The notes beneath the pieces are model-generated. The model was not told the DNA's origin and did no database searches. It saw only the letters and a list, made by a program, of their open reading frames with translations. 64,000 bases of DNA, taken from the NCBI GenBank assembly GCA_020847395.1, contig JADLCD010000032.1, positions 1 through 64,000 on the forward strand. Direction: 5' to 3'. Below, piece by piece: positions 37,230 through 45,050 of the stretch. The stretch is from Chitinophagaceae bacterium. GTDB taxonomy: Bacteria; Bacteroidota; Bacteroidia; Chitinophagales; Chitinophagaceae. The position numbers and the translations under genes are program-made. The first letter of the stretch is position 1. Each line of letters opens with the position of its first letter.

Positions 37230-37256
37230 TTGAAAATAATGCAAATATTGTTTCTT

Positions 37257-37368
37257 AAGGTTTCCAACCTTTGAAAGGTTGGAAACCTTAGGCGATAATC
37301 CCCGGCACTAAAAGTTGCCGGGGATTTTTTGTTTTAAACGGTTCCGAATCTTTCAAAGGTTCGGAACC
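37257..37368. terminator. Three successive hairpins after atpC, the middle one a terminator
   Basis: Hairpin 1 (37257-37289) is a 16-bp perfect stem starting AAGGTTTCC with a one-base centre. Hairpin 2 (37297-37326) pairs AATCCCCGGC with GCCGGGGATT, followed by a T run, and is a textbook terminator for atpDC. Hairpin 3 (37340-37368) pairs GGTTCCGAA with TTCGGAACC and an inner CTTT/AAAG. Hairpins 1 and 3 both carry a CTTTnAAAG centre, so they look like members of one palindrome family. Confidence 0.8.
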
Positions 37369-37408
37369 CGGTTGAATATTTTAATTTCATACCTTTCCCA
37401 AACACGCT

Positions 37409-37885
37409 ATGCCAACATCACATCATTATACAACCAAACTTACCTGGACAGGTAATTCCGGTTCCGGCACAAAAACCTATTCATCCTCTGGCAGGAATCA
37501 TATTATTTCTATTGAGGGTAAAGATGATATAGCAGGCTCATCTGATCCTGCATTCAGGGGCGATAAATCGAGGTATAACCCCGAAGAATTGCTGGTGGCT
37601 TCTTTATCATCCTGCCATATGCTTTGGTTTTTACATTTGTGTAGCGCAGCAGGAATTGTAGTAACTAACTATAAAGATGAAGCAAAAGGAACAATGATTG
37701 AAACCGCTGATGGCGGCGGTCATTTTACAGAAGTAATATTATATCCTGTTGTAACTATTGAAGGAAAAGCAGATAAAGAAAAATTGGATGCACTACAACA
37801 CGAAGCAAACAAAAAATGTTTCATTGCAGCATCCTGTAATTTTCCGGTAAGGCATGAGGCGAGATATGTTGAGGGAGAGGGGTAA
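37409..37885 (+). CDS. OsmC family peroxidase-like protein
   Basis: A 158-residue OsmC/Ohr-family protein, which reduces organic hydroperoxides through a pair of cysteines. The first cysteine is in LLVASLSSCHMLWFLHLC (about residue 73), at the start of the long central helix. The second is in NKKCFIAASCNFPV near residue 142. N-terminal YTTKLTWTGNSGSGTKTY and SDPAFRGDKSRYNPEE match the family. The spacing fits the YhfA/OsmC-like group. It is transcribed alone after the atpDC terminator and is convergent with the GH32-like gene. Confidence 0.88.
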   Translation: MPTSHHYTTKLTWTGNSGSGTKTYSSSGRNHIISIEGKDDIAGSSDPAFRGDKSRYNPEELLVASLSSCHMLWFLHLCSAAGIVVTNYKDEAKGTMIETADGGGHFTEVILYPVVTIEGKADKEKLDALQHEANKKCFIAASCNFPVRHEARYVEGEG

Positions 37886-37894
37886 GGTGAGGCG

Positions 37895-38106
37895 GTTTCA
37901 GGTTGCAAGTTTCTGGTTGCAAGTTTCAGGTTGCAAGTTTCAGGTTGCAAGTTTCAGGTTGCAAGTTTTTGCAACACGCCCGTTAGCAGCAGGTTTGAAT
38001 GCAAGCAAAAACCTATAAGGTTTGCCGGGCAGCAGTGCAGCGCTGCAAACCTTATAGGTTTATTAACCTGCAACTGCCCAAGGCTGACCGCTGATAGCTG
38101 AAAGCT
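37895..38106. repeat. Two heptamer-phased arrays flanking a 17-bp-stem palindrome
   Basis: GTT recurs at exact 7-base steps from 37895 to 37965 (eleven units, mostly GGTTGCAAGTTTCA as a 14-base double unit). A palindrome follows: AAACCTATAAGGTTTGC (38009-38025) pairs with 38045-38061 around a 19-base loop. Then six contiguous heptamers run from 38065 to 38106 (AACCTGC, AACTGCC, CAAGGCT, GACCGCT, GATAGCT, GAAAGCT). All of it fills the gap between the two convergent genes. A second copy of the palindrome is at 58493-58545, in opposite orientation. Confidence 0.85.
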
Positions 38107-38113
38107 AACACAG

Positions 38114-39589
38114 CTACTCCAGCTTCTTCGCTTCTTCCTGGCTGGCATATTCTTCCTGTAAAGCCGGCAGTGTTTTTAGTAAAGTATTTTGCAGAGAAAT
38201 TTTGGATGATGCGGAATACAAACCAATATAATCACCGGAATAAGTATAATCCATCAATGTAAGTTTTACCAGGCCATTAATGGAAAGCTCAATATAATTT
38301 CCGTAAGATATCAACCGGAAATGAATAGGCTCTTTTTCCTGGGGAGGTGTAAAAAAACCGGATTGTATATCAGAGAAAATAAAATTCTGCTTTACGTTCT
38401 GCGGGTTAAATCCCCAGCTTCTTATCTGCACAAATCCATTTACCACATCAAAAGAAATAAAATAACCATAACCATCTTTGTCCATTTCTGTTACTAATCC
38501 CAGTTTACCCATGCCTTCAACCGTGAGTAACCCTTCCCATATATAGTTTTGCGCAGGCTTTTTAAAGCAAAATATTTCATAGCCGCTGCGCGAACCGCAT
38601 ATCCATTTATCATCCTGTATTTCAAAAGAAGCGGTTGGGTTATTAAACAAAGAAAAAATATCAATAATATTTTTCTGCATTATTGTTTTTACCACCATCA
38701 TATCCCACCGGTAATAGCTCTTCAGCAATAGCCTTCCTCTTGCATCTGTATCTAATTGTTTAGGCGGTGGCAAAACGCGCAGCGCATCAATTTTTCCCAC
38801 ATAAAAAAAATTGTAAATAAGGAGATGCTCACCGTCTTGTTCTATGCGTGCAGCATAATTGCCCTGAGGTAATATTACGTCTGCATGAAAAGAATGGTAC
38901 TCGCCCAAAAAATCCGGCGCAAACCAATACCTTACTTTTATATCTTCTCTTATTGATCCCAGTATATAGTATTTGCCATTTAACGTAAAAACACAAGGGC
39001 ATTCAATATCATCATATACCAAAGGACTCATCAGCGGTGGTAAAAGCTGTGGTTCATCATTGGTAATATTAACCAATCCTACACAACCCCTTCTTGATAC
39101 AGTACCTTTTATATTTCTTGCCGCCAAAAGCAGGTATACGTCACCGTTATATTCAAACCGGAAAGGATCTCTGAAACTTGCCCATGTACGTGGATTGCTT
39201 ATGGCCGTTTCATAGTATATTCCTTTAGGTTCAATAGGGTAACCTTGTTTACTTACTTTTTCCCAGTTCATCAAATCATCTGATACAGCTAACCCTATTC
39301 GTGAAACAACACCACGATCCCTGCGTTGCAATCCTGTATAGTACATATGAAACCTGCCGTTAACTTTACTTACATGCATGGTCCATAACATGTCATCATC
39401 CCATTCTCCCGGGTCTCCCACAAACAGTGCATTTTTTACCCTCTTCCACAACAGGCAATCGATAGATACAGCATGCGCTATATAGTCGTGATTAGGTATA
39501 ATGAGATGAAATAAATGATACACACCTTCATGAAGAATAATAGTGATGTCGCCAATTTCCCAGTCGCTGAATCCTGATCCTGTATACAT
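38114..39589 (-). CDS. GH32-like glycoside hydrolase, probable beta-fructosidase
   Basis: A 491-residue protein without signal peptide, so cytoplasmic. Its N-terminal part looks like a five-bladed beta-propeller of the GH32 clan. FRDPFRFEYNGDVYLLLAAR has the conserved RDP motif (about residue 140), and DDIECPCVF has the Glu-Cys of the acid/base motif (about 194). The nucleophile region, usually WMNDPNG, appears as DWEIGD near residue 10, a divergent form. The C-terminal beta-sandwich (about 330-470) fits the GH32 C-domain. It is head-to-head with a sucrose-phosphate synthase gene, so sucrose or a fructoside is a sensible substrate; this is inferred. Confidence 0.75.
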   Translation of the reverse strand: MYTGSGFSDWEIGDITIILHEGVYHLFHLIIPNHDYIAHAVSIDCLLWKRVKNALFVGDPGEWDDDMLWTMHVSKVNGRFHMYYTGLQRRDRGVVSRIGLAVSDDLMNWEKVSKQGYPIEPKGIYYETAISNPRTWASFRDPFRFEYNGDVYLLLAARNIKGTVSRRGCVGLVNITNDEPQLLPPLMSPLVYDDIECPCVFTLNGKYYILGSIREDIKVRYWFAPDFLGEYHSFHADVILPQGNYAARIEQDGEHLLIYNFFYVGKIDALRVLPPPKQLDTDARGRLLLKSYYRWDMMVVKTIMQKNIIDIFSLFNNPTASFEIQDDKWICGSRSGYEIFCFKKPAQNYIWEGLLTVEGMGKLGLVTEMDKDGYGYFISFDVVNGFVQIRSWGFNPQNVKQNFIFSDIQSGFFTPPQEKEPIHFRLISYGNYIELSINGLVKLTLMDYTYSGDYIGLYSASSKISLQNTLLKTLPALQEEYASQEEAKKLE

Positions 39590-39648
39590 ATTTTATACTG
39601 CCTTGATGTTGAATAAAGTTACGAAAACAGCACTTGTACGTAATTGTT

Positions 39649-39656
39649 TAAATTTG
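39649..39656 (+). promoter_or_regulatory. Candidate -7 element of the sucrose synthesis gene
   Basis: TAAATTTG matches TAnnTTTG, 25 bases before the start codon, in the 91-base gap shared with the divergent GH32-like gene. No good -33 partner was seen. Confidence 0.35.
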
Positions 39657-39680
39657 CAGTTTGTTTTTTAATGTTTTATT

Positions 39681-41846
39681 ATGAGTGAATTTTATATTCA
39701 ATTGTTCAGTCCGCATGGGCTTATCCGGTATCAAAATCCTGAGATAGGCAGAGACAGGGATACAGGAGGACAAGTGAAATATGTACTGGAGCTTTTAGAA
39801 AATCTTTCTAAACATCCGCAGGTAAGAAAAGTAGATCTATTTACACGCCGCATTGCAGATAAAAGAGTGTCATCTTCTTATGACAAAGAAATTGAAATAG
39901 TGAATGATAAAACGAGAATTGTACGGGTGAGTTGTGGCGGCAATACTTATATGCAAAAAGAAGTTTTGTGGGATCATTTGGATGAGTTTGTTGATAAAAC
40001 AATACGCTTTATTGAAAAGCAGGATGATTTTCCGGATGTTGTACATGGCCATTATGCAGATGGTAATTATATAGCCAGACAGATCAGCCAGGTATTTGGC
40101 ATTCCGTTTATTGCAACAGGGCATTCGCTGGGGCGCAATAAGAAAAAGATATTGCTCAGCAATGGAATGAGTGAAGAGAAGATAAATGATAAATTCAGTA
40201 TGCAGCGCCGTATTCAAACTGAGGAAAATACATTAAAGAATGCGGGTGCCATTATTGTTAGTACAAGCCACGAAATTGAAAACCATTACAGCTTATACGA
40301 TAATAAAGGCAAAGCGCATTTTGAAATAATACCTCCGGGTGTTAATACAGATTTGTTTTTTCCTTTTTACCGCTATGATCTGCCGGCGTATAAAATGTCT
40401 TTTGAGCAGGAGCATGCGGTATACAGGGTGAACTCTGATATTGAGCGCTTTTTGTTTAACCCTGCAAAGCCGTTGATACTATCTATTGGCCGCGCAGATA
40501 AGCGAAAAAATTTTGAGAACATTATTCAAAGCTATGGACAGGATAAGGAATTACAGGCGATGGCAAACCTGGCTATTTTTGCAGGAGTAAGAAAAGATAT
40601 TACACAAATGCCGGATGATGAAAAAGATATTCTTACCAACCTTTTATTGCTGTTGGATAAATTTGATTTGTATGGCAAAATGGCTATTCCCAAAAAGAAT
40701 GATCCTACACTTGATGTGCCGGAGATATACAGGTTGGCTGCAAAAAGAAAAGGCGTATTTGTAAATGCCACGCCCGGAGAAAATTTTGGATTAACTATAG
40801 TAGAAGCCGCAGCCTGTGGTTTGCCGGTGGTAGCTTCACCAACCGGCGGGCCTAAAGAAATACTGGAAAAGGGAAACAATGGCATACTTGTAGATGTTGA
40901 TGATCCTGAAGCAATTTCCGGGGCTTTAAAAAAAATTATTTCGGATCAGGCGCTGTGGGAAAAATATTCAGAAAACGGGATCAGTGCGGTTAACCAGTTA
41001 TATTCGTGGGAGGCGCATTGTAACAGGTATATAGAAGTGGTTAAGCATTTGTTTGAGGTTGATGTAAAAGAAATAATGCCCAAACTTCCTTTTGGAAAGA
41101 AGCTGGTAAAAGCAAAACAATTTATCATTTCCGATCTTGATGGAACATTGGTTGAAGACAATGAAACAGAAGGACTGAAAGAACTGAAGCAATGGATAGT
41201 TGCCCAGAAAGATGAAGTAGTATTTGGTATTGCGAGTGGGCGTAACCGTGAGTTAACGGAAGAAGCATTTAAAAAATATGATCTCCCTTATCCTGATATC
41301 ATCATATGTTCGGCCGGCTCTGAAATTTATTATACTGATAAATTTATTCCTGATCATGGCTGGGAAAGTCATATTGATTTTAAATGGAAGAAAAAAGAAT
41401 TGATGGAAGCGTTAAAATATTTTCCCGGCATTCAATTGCAGGAAGAAGCGGCACAGCGGCGGTTTAAGCTGAGTTATTATGTATCGCCTTCATTTAACGA
41501 CGATAACTTAGCTGATCTCTATAAATTTCTTGATGATAAAAAATTGAGGGCAAAAATACTGCTCACCGAAAATAAATTTCTTGATCTGCTTCCGTTTCGT
41601 TCAGGAAAGGGAAATGCTATAAGATATCTCAGTTATAAATGGAAAGTGCCATTAGAACAATTCATTACTGCCGGCAACAGTGGTAACGACAAGGATATGC
41701 TTACAGGCAAAATAAAAGGCATAGTGGTAGCTAATTACAGCCCGGAAATGGAAGAGCTGAAAGAAAGTAAATTTATTTATTTTACAAAGCATCGTTTATC
41801 AAAAGGTGTTATGGAAGGTATTCATTTTTATAATGCTGCATCATAA
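39681..41846 (+). CDS. Sucrose-phosphate synthase fused to a sucrose-phosphate phosphatase-like domain
   Basis: A 721-residue two-domain enzyme. Residues about 1-460 are a GT4 glycosyltransferase of the sucrose-phosphate synthase type. FSPHGLIRYQNPEIGRDRDTG and GGQVKYVLELLENL form the glycine-rich donor loop, HGHYADGNYIARQI and TGHSLGRNKK follow, and the EX7E motif region is ENFGLTIVEAAACGLPVVAS. Residues about 470-721 are a HAD phosphatase with the nucleophile in SDLDGTLVEDN and GNSGNDKDML as motif IV, as in plant and cyanobacterial enzymes. The fusion should make sucrose from UDP-glucose and fructose-6-phosphate in one protein. Sucrose may serve as an osmolyte or reserve here. Confidence 0.88.
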   Translation: MSEFYIQLFSPHGLIRYQNPEIGRDRDTGGQVKYVLELLENLSKHPQVRKVDLFTRRIADKRVSSSYDKEIEIVNDKTRIVRVSCGGNTYMQKEVLWDHLDEFVDKTIRFIEKQDDFPDVVHGHYADGNYIARQISQVFGIPFIATGHSLGRNKKKILLSNGMSEEKINDKFSMQRRIQTEENTLKNAGAIIVSTSHEIENHYSLYDNKGKAHFEIIPPGVNTDLFFPFYRYDLPAYKMSFEQEHAVYRVNSDIERFLFNPAKPLILSIGRADKRKNFENIIQSYGQDKELQAMANLAIFAGVRKDITQMPDDEKDILTNLLLLLDKFDLYGKMAIPKKNDPTLDVPEIYRLAAKRKGVFVNATPGENFGLTIVEAAACGLPVVASPTGGPKEILEKGNNGILVDVDDPEAISGALKKIISDQALWEKYSENGISAVNQLYSWEAHCNRYIEVVKHLFEVDVKEIMPKLPFGKKLVKAKQFIISDLDGTLVEDNETEGLKELKQWIVAQKDEVVFGIASGRNRELTEEAFKKYDLPYPDIIICSAGSEIYYTDKFIPDHGWESHIDFKWKKKELMEALKYFPGIQLQEEAAQRRFKLSYYVSPSFNDDNLADLYKFLDDKKLRAKILLTENKFLDLLPFRSGKGNAIRYLSYKWKVPLEQFITAGNSGNDKDMLTGKIKGIVVANYSPEMEELKESKFIYFTKHRLSKGVMEGIHFYNAAS

Positions 41847-41899
41847 GTTGCCGGGGATTTCGCTTTTAGAAAAAACGTAAGGCAAATTGCAGCAGCTAT

Positions 41900-42320
41900 A
41901 GGAGATTGCTTCGCCCGCCGTAATATACCTTCAATCCAAATCTTTATGCTGGCGGGCTTATAATGACATCATTACGGATAAATTGAAAATCAGGTTTTTA
42001 TTTTTTTAACCACGGCCTTGCCATATTGCAATCAACTGCGACCGGGAAGTTTTTGTGTTTGAATTAAAAAATGTAAAAGTTAGTAAATTACTTTAAGCAA
42101 TCTCGTTGGATGTAAGACTGGGATTGCTTCTCCCGCCATAATATTCTTTCAATCCAAATGATCATGCGGGCGGGATCGCAAATACGGGCGGGAGCGTGAT
42201 GAAATATATACTTTGTGTTAGTACTGGTAGTAATAAATAATCACTCCGGTACGTGTTTGCGAGCCCGCCTGAACAAACTTGCTACCTCAACCTGATACGC
42301 GGCGAAGCAATCTCAATTCC
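41900..42320. repeat. REP-like repeat cluster in a 560-base gap
   Basis: Two direct copies of a unit of about 58 bases begin near 41903 and 42121. Each runs GATTGCTTC, CCCGCC, TAATAT, TTCAATCCAAAT, then a GGCGGG arm that pairs with the CCCGCC. An inverted GGCGAAGCAATCTC copy follows at about 42301-42314, and GCAATCTC also occurs near 42098. The rest of the gap between the sucrose gene and the SGNH gene shows no coding frame I can support. Confidence 0.65.
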
Positions 42321-42406
42321 TTTATACATCTTATTTTATTACTTAACTATATAGATATTTGCCTTTTGAGACTAAAATATCCTTTTAAAAGAGAAATCCC
42401 TGCAGT

Positions 42407-43135
42407 ATGAAATCCTTTTTGATTACAGCGGTACTTTTTTGTTTTGTAACCGGTTTTGCTGATGGGCAATCTGTAAAAGTATATACTTCAGATGCTGGTT
42501 ATCTGTCTTCATTGCAACAGTTGTTTAAAGCGCAATGGCCAAATAACAGAACCATTAATATTGTATTTCATGGGCATAGCGTACCTGCAGGTTATTTTAA
42601 AACGCCTGATATAAAAACAATGGAGTCTTATCCTGAGCTGACATTGCAATATGTTTCTGCTATTTATCCCAATGCTGTTATTAATGCCATTAAAACATGT
42701 ATTGGCGGAGAAAATGCTGTATCTGGTGCGGCAAGATTTGATTCAACAGTTTTAAATCATCATCCCGATATTCTTTTTATTGATTACGCGCTGAATGATA
42801 GTGGCATAGGTTTGGAAAAAGCAAAAACAGCCTGGAAAACAATGATTGAAAAAGCATTGGCTAAAAATATTAAAGTGGTATTGTGTACACCAACGCCGGA
42901 TCAATCTGAAAATATATTGGATACAACTACTGCTTTGTATAAACACACCCAACAAATAATTCAGTTGGCTGCCGAATATAAAGTTGGGTTAGTTGATAGT
43001 TATAATGCATTCAGAAAATTGATTGCAGATGGTGAAGATCTTAAAAGATATATGTCGCAGGTAAATCATCCTGATAAGGCAGGGCATGAAGTTGTGTTGA
43101 GAGAAATAATGAAATTGTTTCCTGTAAATTATTAA
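42407..43135 (+). CDS. Secreted SGNH/GDSL-type hydrolase
   Basis: A 242-residue protein with a signal peptide (MKSFLITAVLFCF...ADGQ). It fits the SGNH hydrolase fold. The nucleophile block is FHGHSVPAGY at about residue 54 (GHS in place of the usual GDS). TCIGGENAVSG holds the oxyanion-hole Gly, IDYALNDSG the block III Asn, and NHPDKAGHEVVLREI near the end the catalytic Asp-His pair. Such enzymes are esterases, often deacetylating sugars in the periplasm. The substrate is not evident. A heptamer array (43171-43205) begins 35 bases after the stop. Confidence 0.82.
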   Translation: MKSFLITAVLFCFVTGFADGQSVKVYTSDAGYLSSLQQLFKAQWPNNRTINIVFHGHSVPAGYFKTPDIKTMESYPELTLQYVSAIYPNAVINAIKTCIGGENAVSGAARFDSTVLNHHPDILFIDYALNDSGIGLEKAKTAWKTMIEKALAKNIKVVLCTPTPDQSENILDTTTALYKHTQQIIQLAAEYKVGLVDSYNAFRKLIADGEDLKRYMSQVNHPDKAGHEVVLREIMKLFPVNY

Positions 43136-43170
43136 ACGGCAAAGATAAAAAAAGCAATTGCTGTTTTTTC

Positions 43171-43205
43171 CCTACACCCTAAGCCTTTCACCTTCTACCT
43201 CACAT
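43171..43205. repeat. Heptamer-phased array between SGNH and DUF1080 genes
   Basis: Five contiguous units with the same phase: CCTACAC, CCTAAGC, CTTTCAC, CTTCTAC, CTCACAT. Each begins with C at an exact 7-base step. Confidence 0.6.
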
Positions 43206-43207
43206 AT

Positions 43208-43663
43208 CTATTTTTTCTTCTTCCTGTATTCTTTCTCCAAATCAATAATTTCAACTTTCCTGAATTCAACCGGGTGGCTTTCACTTTGCAGAGATATATA
43301 CCCTGATGATAAAAGTTGCCCGTCTTTTTTTACCGCGGGGTCATAATCCGTAACATTTCCACCACCAATCTGCGGCTTTTGATACACGAGTACCGTATCG
43401 CCATTGGCAATATGTTTAACTACAGAATCTCCAAGTACTACAACCTCTGCTCTTACCCATTGATCACCACGAAAAGTTTTGGAGGTGGAATTAACACAAT
43501 GTTGCGTAACCAGTTTGCCATCCATTTCCACATTTGTGCCCGGAGTGCACAGGTTACAGGTTGTTCTTTCCCCGGTTGAGTCTCCTCCAAGTAACTGCAC
43601 TTCTATCGAGATCGGAAAGTCCTGGTTTTTATGCATGGTGGCAGGTGGCTGACAATGAATCAT
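43208..43663 (-). pseudogene. DUF1080 (3-keto-disaccharide hydrolase-like) gene, 3' part after frameshift
   Basis: This frame carries the C-terminal two thirds of a DUF1080 domain (MIHCQPPATMHKNQDFPISI, LLGGDSTGERTTCNLCTPG, then FRGDQWVRAEVVVLGD and GYISLQSESHPVEFRKVEI). In intact relatives the preceding residues read PGWAYRNSGIMIH. Here those residues are encoded just upstream in this frame, while the 5' part of the gene is one frame away (see 43660-44007). The two pieces are one gene broken by a single-base change near 43690. Confidence 0.75.
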
Positions 43664-44007
43664 AATACCACTGTTCCTGTATGCCCAGCCCGGGCATCCT
43701 TTGCCTGTTCGCCTACAAAACGATATTCAACGGCAATGATATAATGCGAGTAAGGTGTTTTATAAAAAAGATGTCCAAATTGTTCATTAAATGAATCATA
43801 TTGATCATAAGAAACTTTTATAACACCATTCTCTACGCGAAAAGTATTTCCATAGTTGTCTCCATAATCATGTCCGGTAATCTTAGGTGTCCACCCGGAA
43901 AGGTCTTTTCCGTTGAAAAGCTGCTTCCATTTTTTATGTATCTTTCTTTGTGCATTGGAAGTTGCAGCGATCAATATAAAAGCAAAAAGCGTACAACAAT
44001 ATCTCAT
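43660..44007 (-). pseudogene. DUF1080 gene, 5' part with signal peptide, frameshifted
   Basis: It begins with a signal peptide (MRYCCTLFAFILIAATSNAQ) and the DUF1080 start (WKQLFNGKDLSGWTPKI). It then gives YDSFNEQFGHLFYKTPYSHY and IIAVEYRFVGEQAKDA before running into a wrong-frame tail and stop. Restoring one base near the GCCCGGGC at about 43687-43695 gives PGWAYRNSG and joins the 3' part, for a protein of about 266 residues. Intact members act in the periplasm on sugars or glycosides. A sequencing error would look the same. Confidence 0.75.
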
Positions 44008-44196
44008 TTATTAATTTTTTAAGCGGGGGTAAATGTAAGATTTTTCAACAATAGCTATTTTAATTCAACTTAATTTAGGCGAATATAAACTGCATTTAGT
44101 TCATGGCATTTCACCTCATGCCGGTGTGGCATCGTATCTCCTGCCCAGGCGGGAGCGCTGACTTTTACTTTGAGGAGACCTGTGAGCTGTATATAA

Positions 44197-44304
44197 CTAT
44201 TGAGCACTTCCTTTACTCAGCCATAGTGCATATCCCGCGTAAAAACAGGCGCCTAACGTGGATACTGGTATAAAAATATAGCAGGCTGCTAAAGAGAGTT
44301 CCAA
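44197..44304 (-). CDS. Possible 35-residue hydrophobic peptide downstream of the sigma factor gene
   Basis: A short frame starting with TTG, 27 bases after the sigma-factor stop on the same strand. It would be one membrane helix (LSLAACYIFIPVSTLGACFY, then AGYALWLSK). It lies in a 324-base gap with no other supportable gene. There is no ATG or family match, so it may be chance. Confidence 0.15.
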   Translation of the reverse strand: MELSLAACYIFIPVSTLGACFYAGYALWLSKGSAQ

Positions 44305-44331
44305 AATTTATTCATCAATAAGCATCTCAAA

Positions 44332-44925
44332 TTATTGGCTATTGGCTGATAGCTGACAGCTCACAGCCGATTCAAGGTAAACCGGCAATACTTTACCTAA
44401 TTTTTTTACAGCTATAGCTAACTGGTTGCGCACAGTTAATTCAGAAATATTAAGGATAGATGCCACTTCTTTATACCGCAAACCATCTTCTTTAACCAAT
44501 TGTAGAATCAATCTGCATTTTGGCGGTAGTTCATTGAACGCTTCTCTTATTTTTTTTATGATATCTGAAGAAATGCAGAGTTCCTCGGGTGTTTTAAAAT
44601 CAATGGTTGTTTCAAACGAAATTTCATTAAGATTAATAACAGGGTTTTTATATTGCCGGGTAATATATTTAAGGCAAAGATTTTTGGTAACAGTATATAG
44701 ATAAACACTTAAATTTTCAATCTCTGCCAGCTTTACCCTCATTTGCCACACTTTAATAAAAACATCTGAAACAATTTCTTCGGCAGGTTCTTTTGATTTT
44801 ATAAATGCAAATGCAGTACGATATAAACGTTGGTAAAAAAGATCGCATAAGTTTCTATACGCCTTCATATCGTCGTACAAAGCAATTTTTTGCTGTAGTT
44901 CTGGTATGCTAGCAAGCTGATCCAA
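44332..44925 (-). CDS. ECF RNA polymerase sigma factor
   Basis: A 197-residue sigma-70 family factor of the extracytoplasmic-function type. Region 2 is at about residues 25-90 (FYQRLYRTAFAFIKSKEPAE, then EIVSDVFIKVW, the -10-binding helix). Region 4 is at about 125-180 (FNELPPKCRLILQLVKEDGL, YKEVASILNISELTVRNQL, a helix-turn-helix). It is divergent from a FecR-type anti-sigma gene and a SusC/SusD pair and probably activates them. The last residues (AVSCQLSANSQ) are encoded by a heptamer repeat (GATAGCT, GACAGCT...), so the natural end of the protein has apparently been altered by repeat DNA. Confidence 0.9.
   Translation of the reverse strand: MDQLASIPELQQKIALYDDMKAYRNLCDLFYQRLYRTAFAFIKSKEPAEEIVSDVFIKVWQMRVKLAEIENLSVYLYTVTKNLCLKYITRQYKNPVINLNEISFETTIDFKTPEELCISSDIIKKIREAFNELPPKCRLILQLVKEDGLRYKEVASILNISELTVRNQLAIAVKKLGKVLPVYLESAVSCQLSANSQ
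44341..44368. repeat. Heptamer array inside the 3' end of the sigma-factor gene
   Basis: Four 7-base units (ATTGGCT, GATAGCT, GACAGCT, CACAGCC) overlap the last codons of the sigma factor. The units resemble those at 38086-38106. Confidence 0.7.
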
Positions 44926-45050
44926 AATTGAGGTTGTTCTGTTTTGATTTCTCTGTTGTAAAATTGGAGGTAAAAATTTTTTTAAAAAAATTATTTTTCC
45001 TTTGGTACAAATTTATTCAACAGGGTATCCTGTATAATATCTATTGATTT

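Noticed and set aside
37895-37967. Possible CRISPR array
   Set aside because: Units are 7 or 14 bases without unique spacers, and no cas gene is present.
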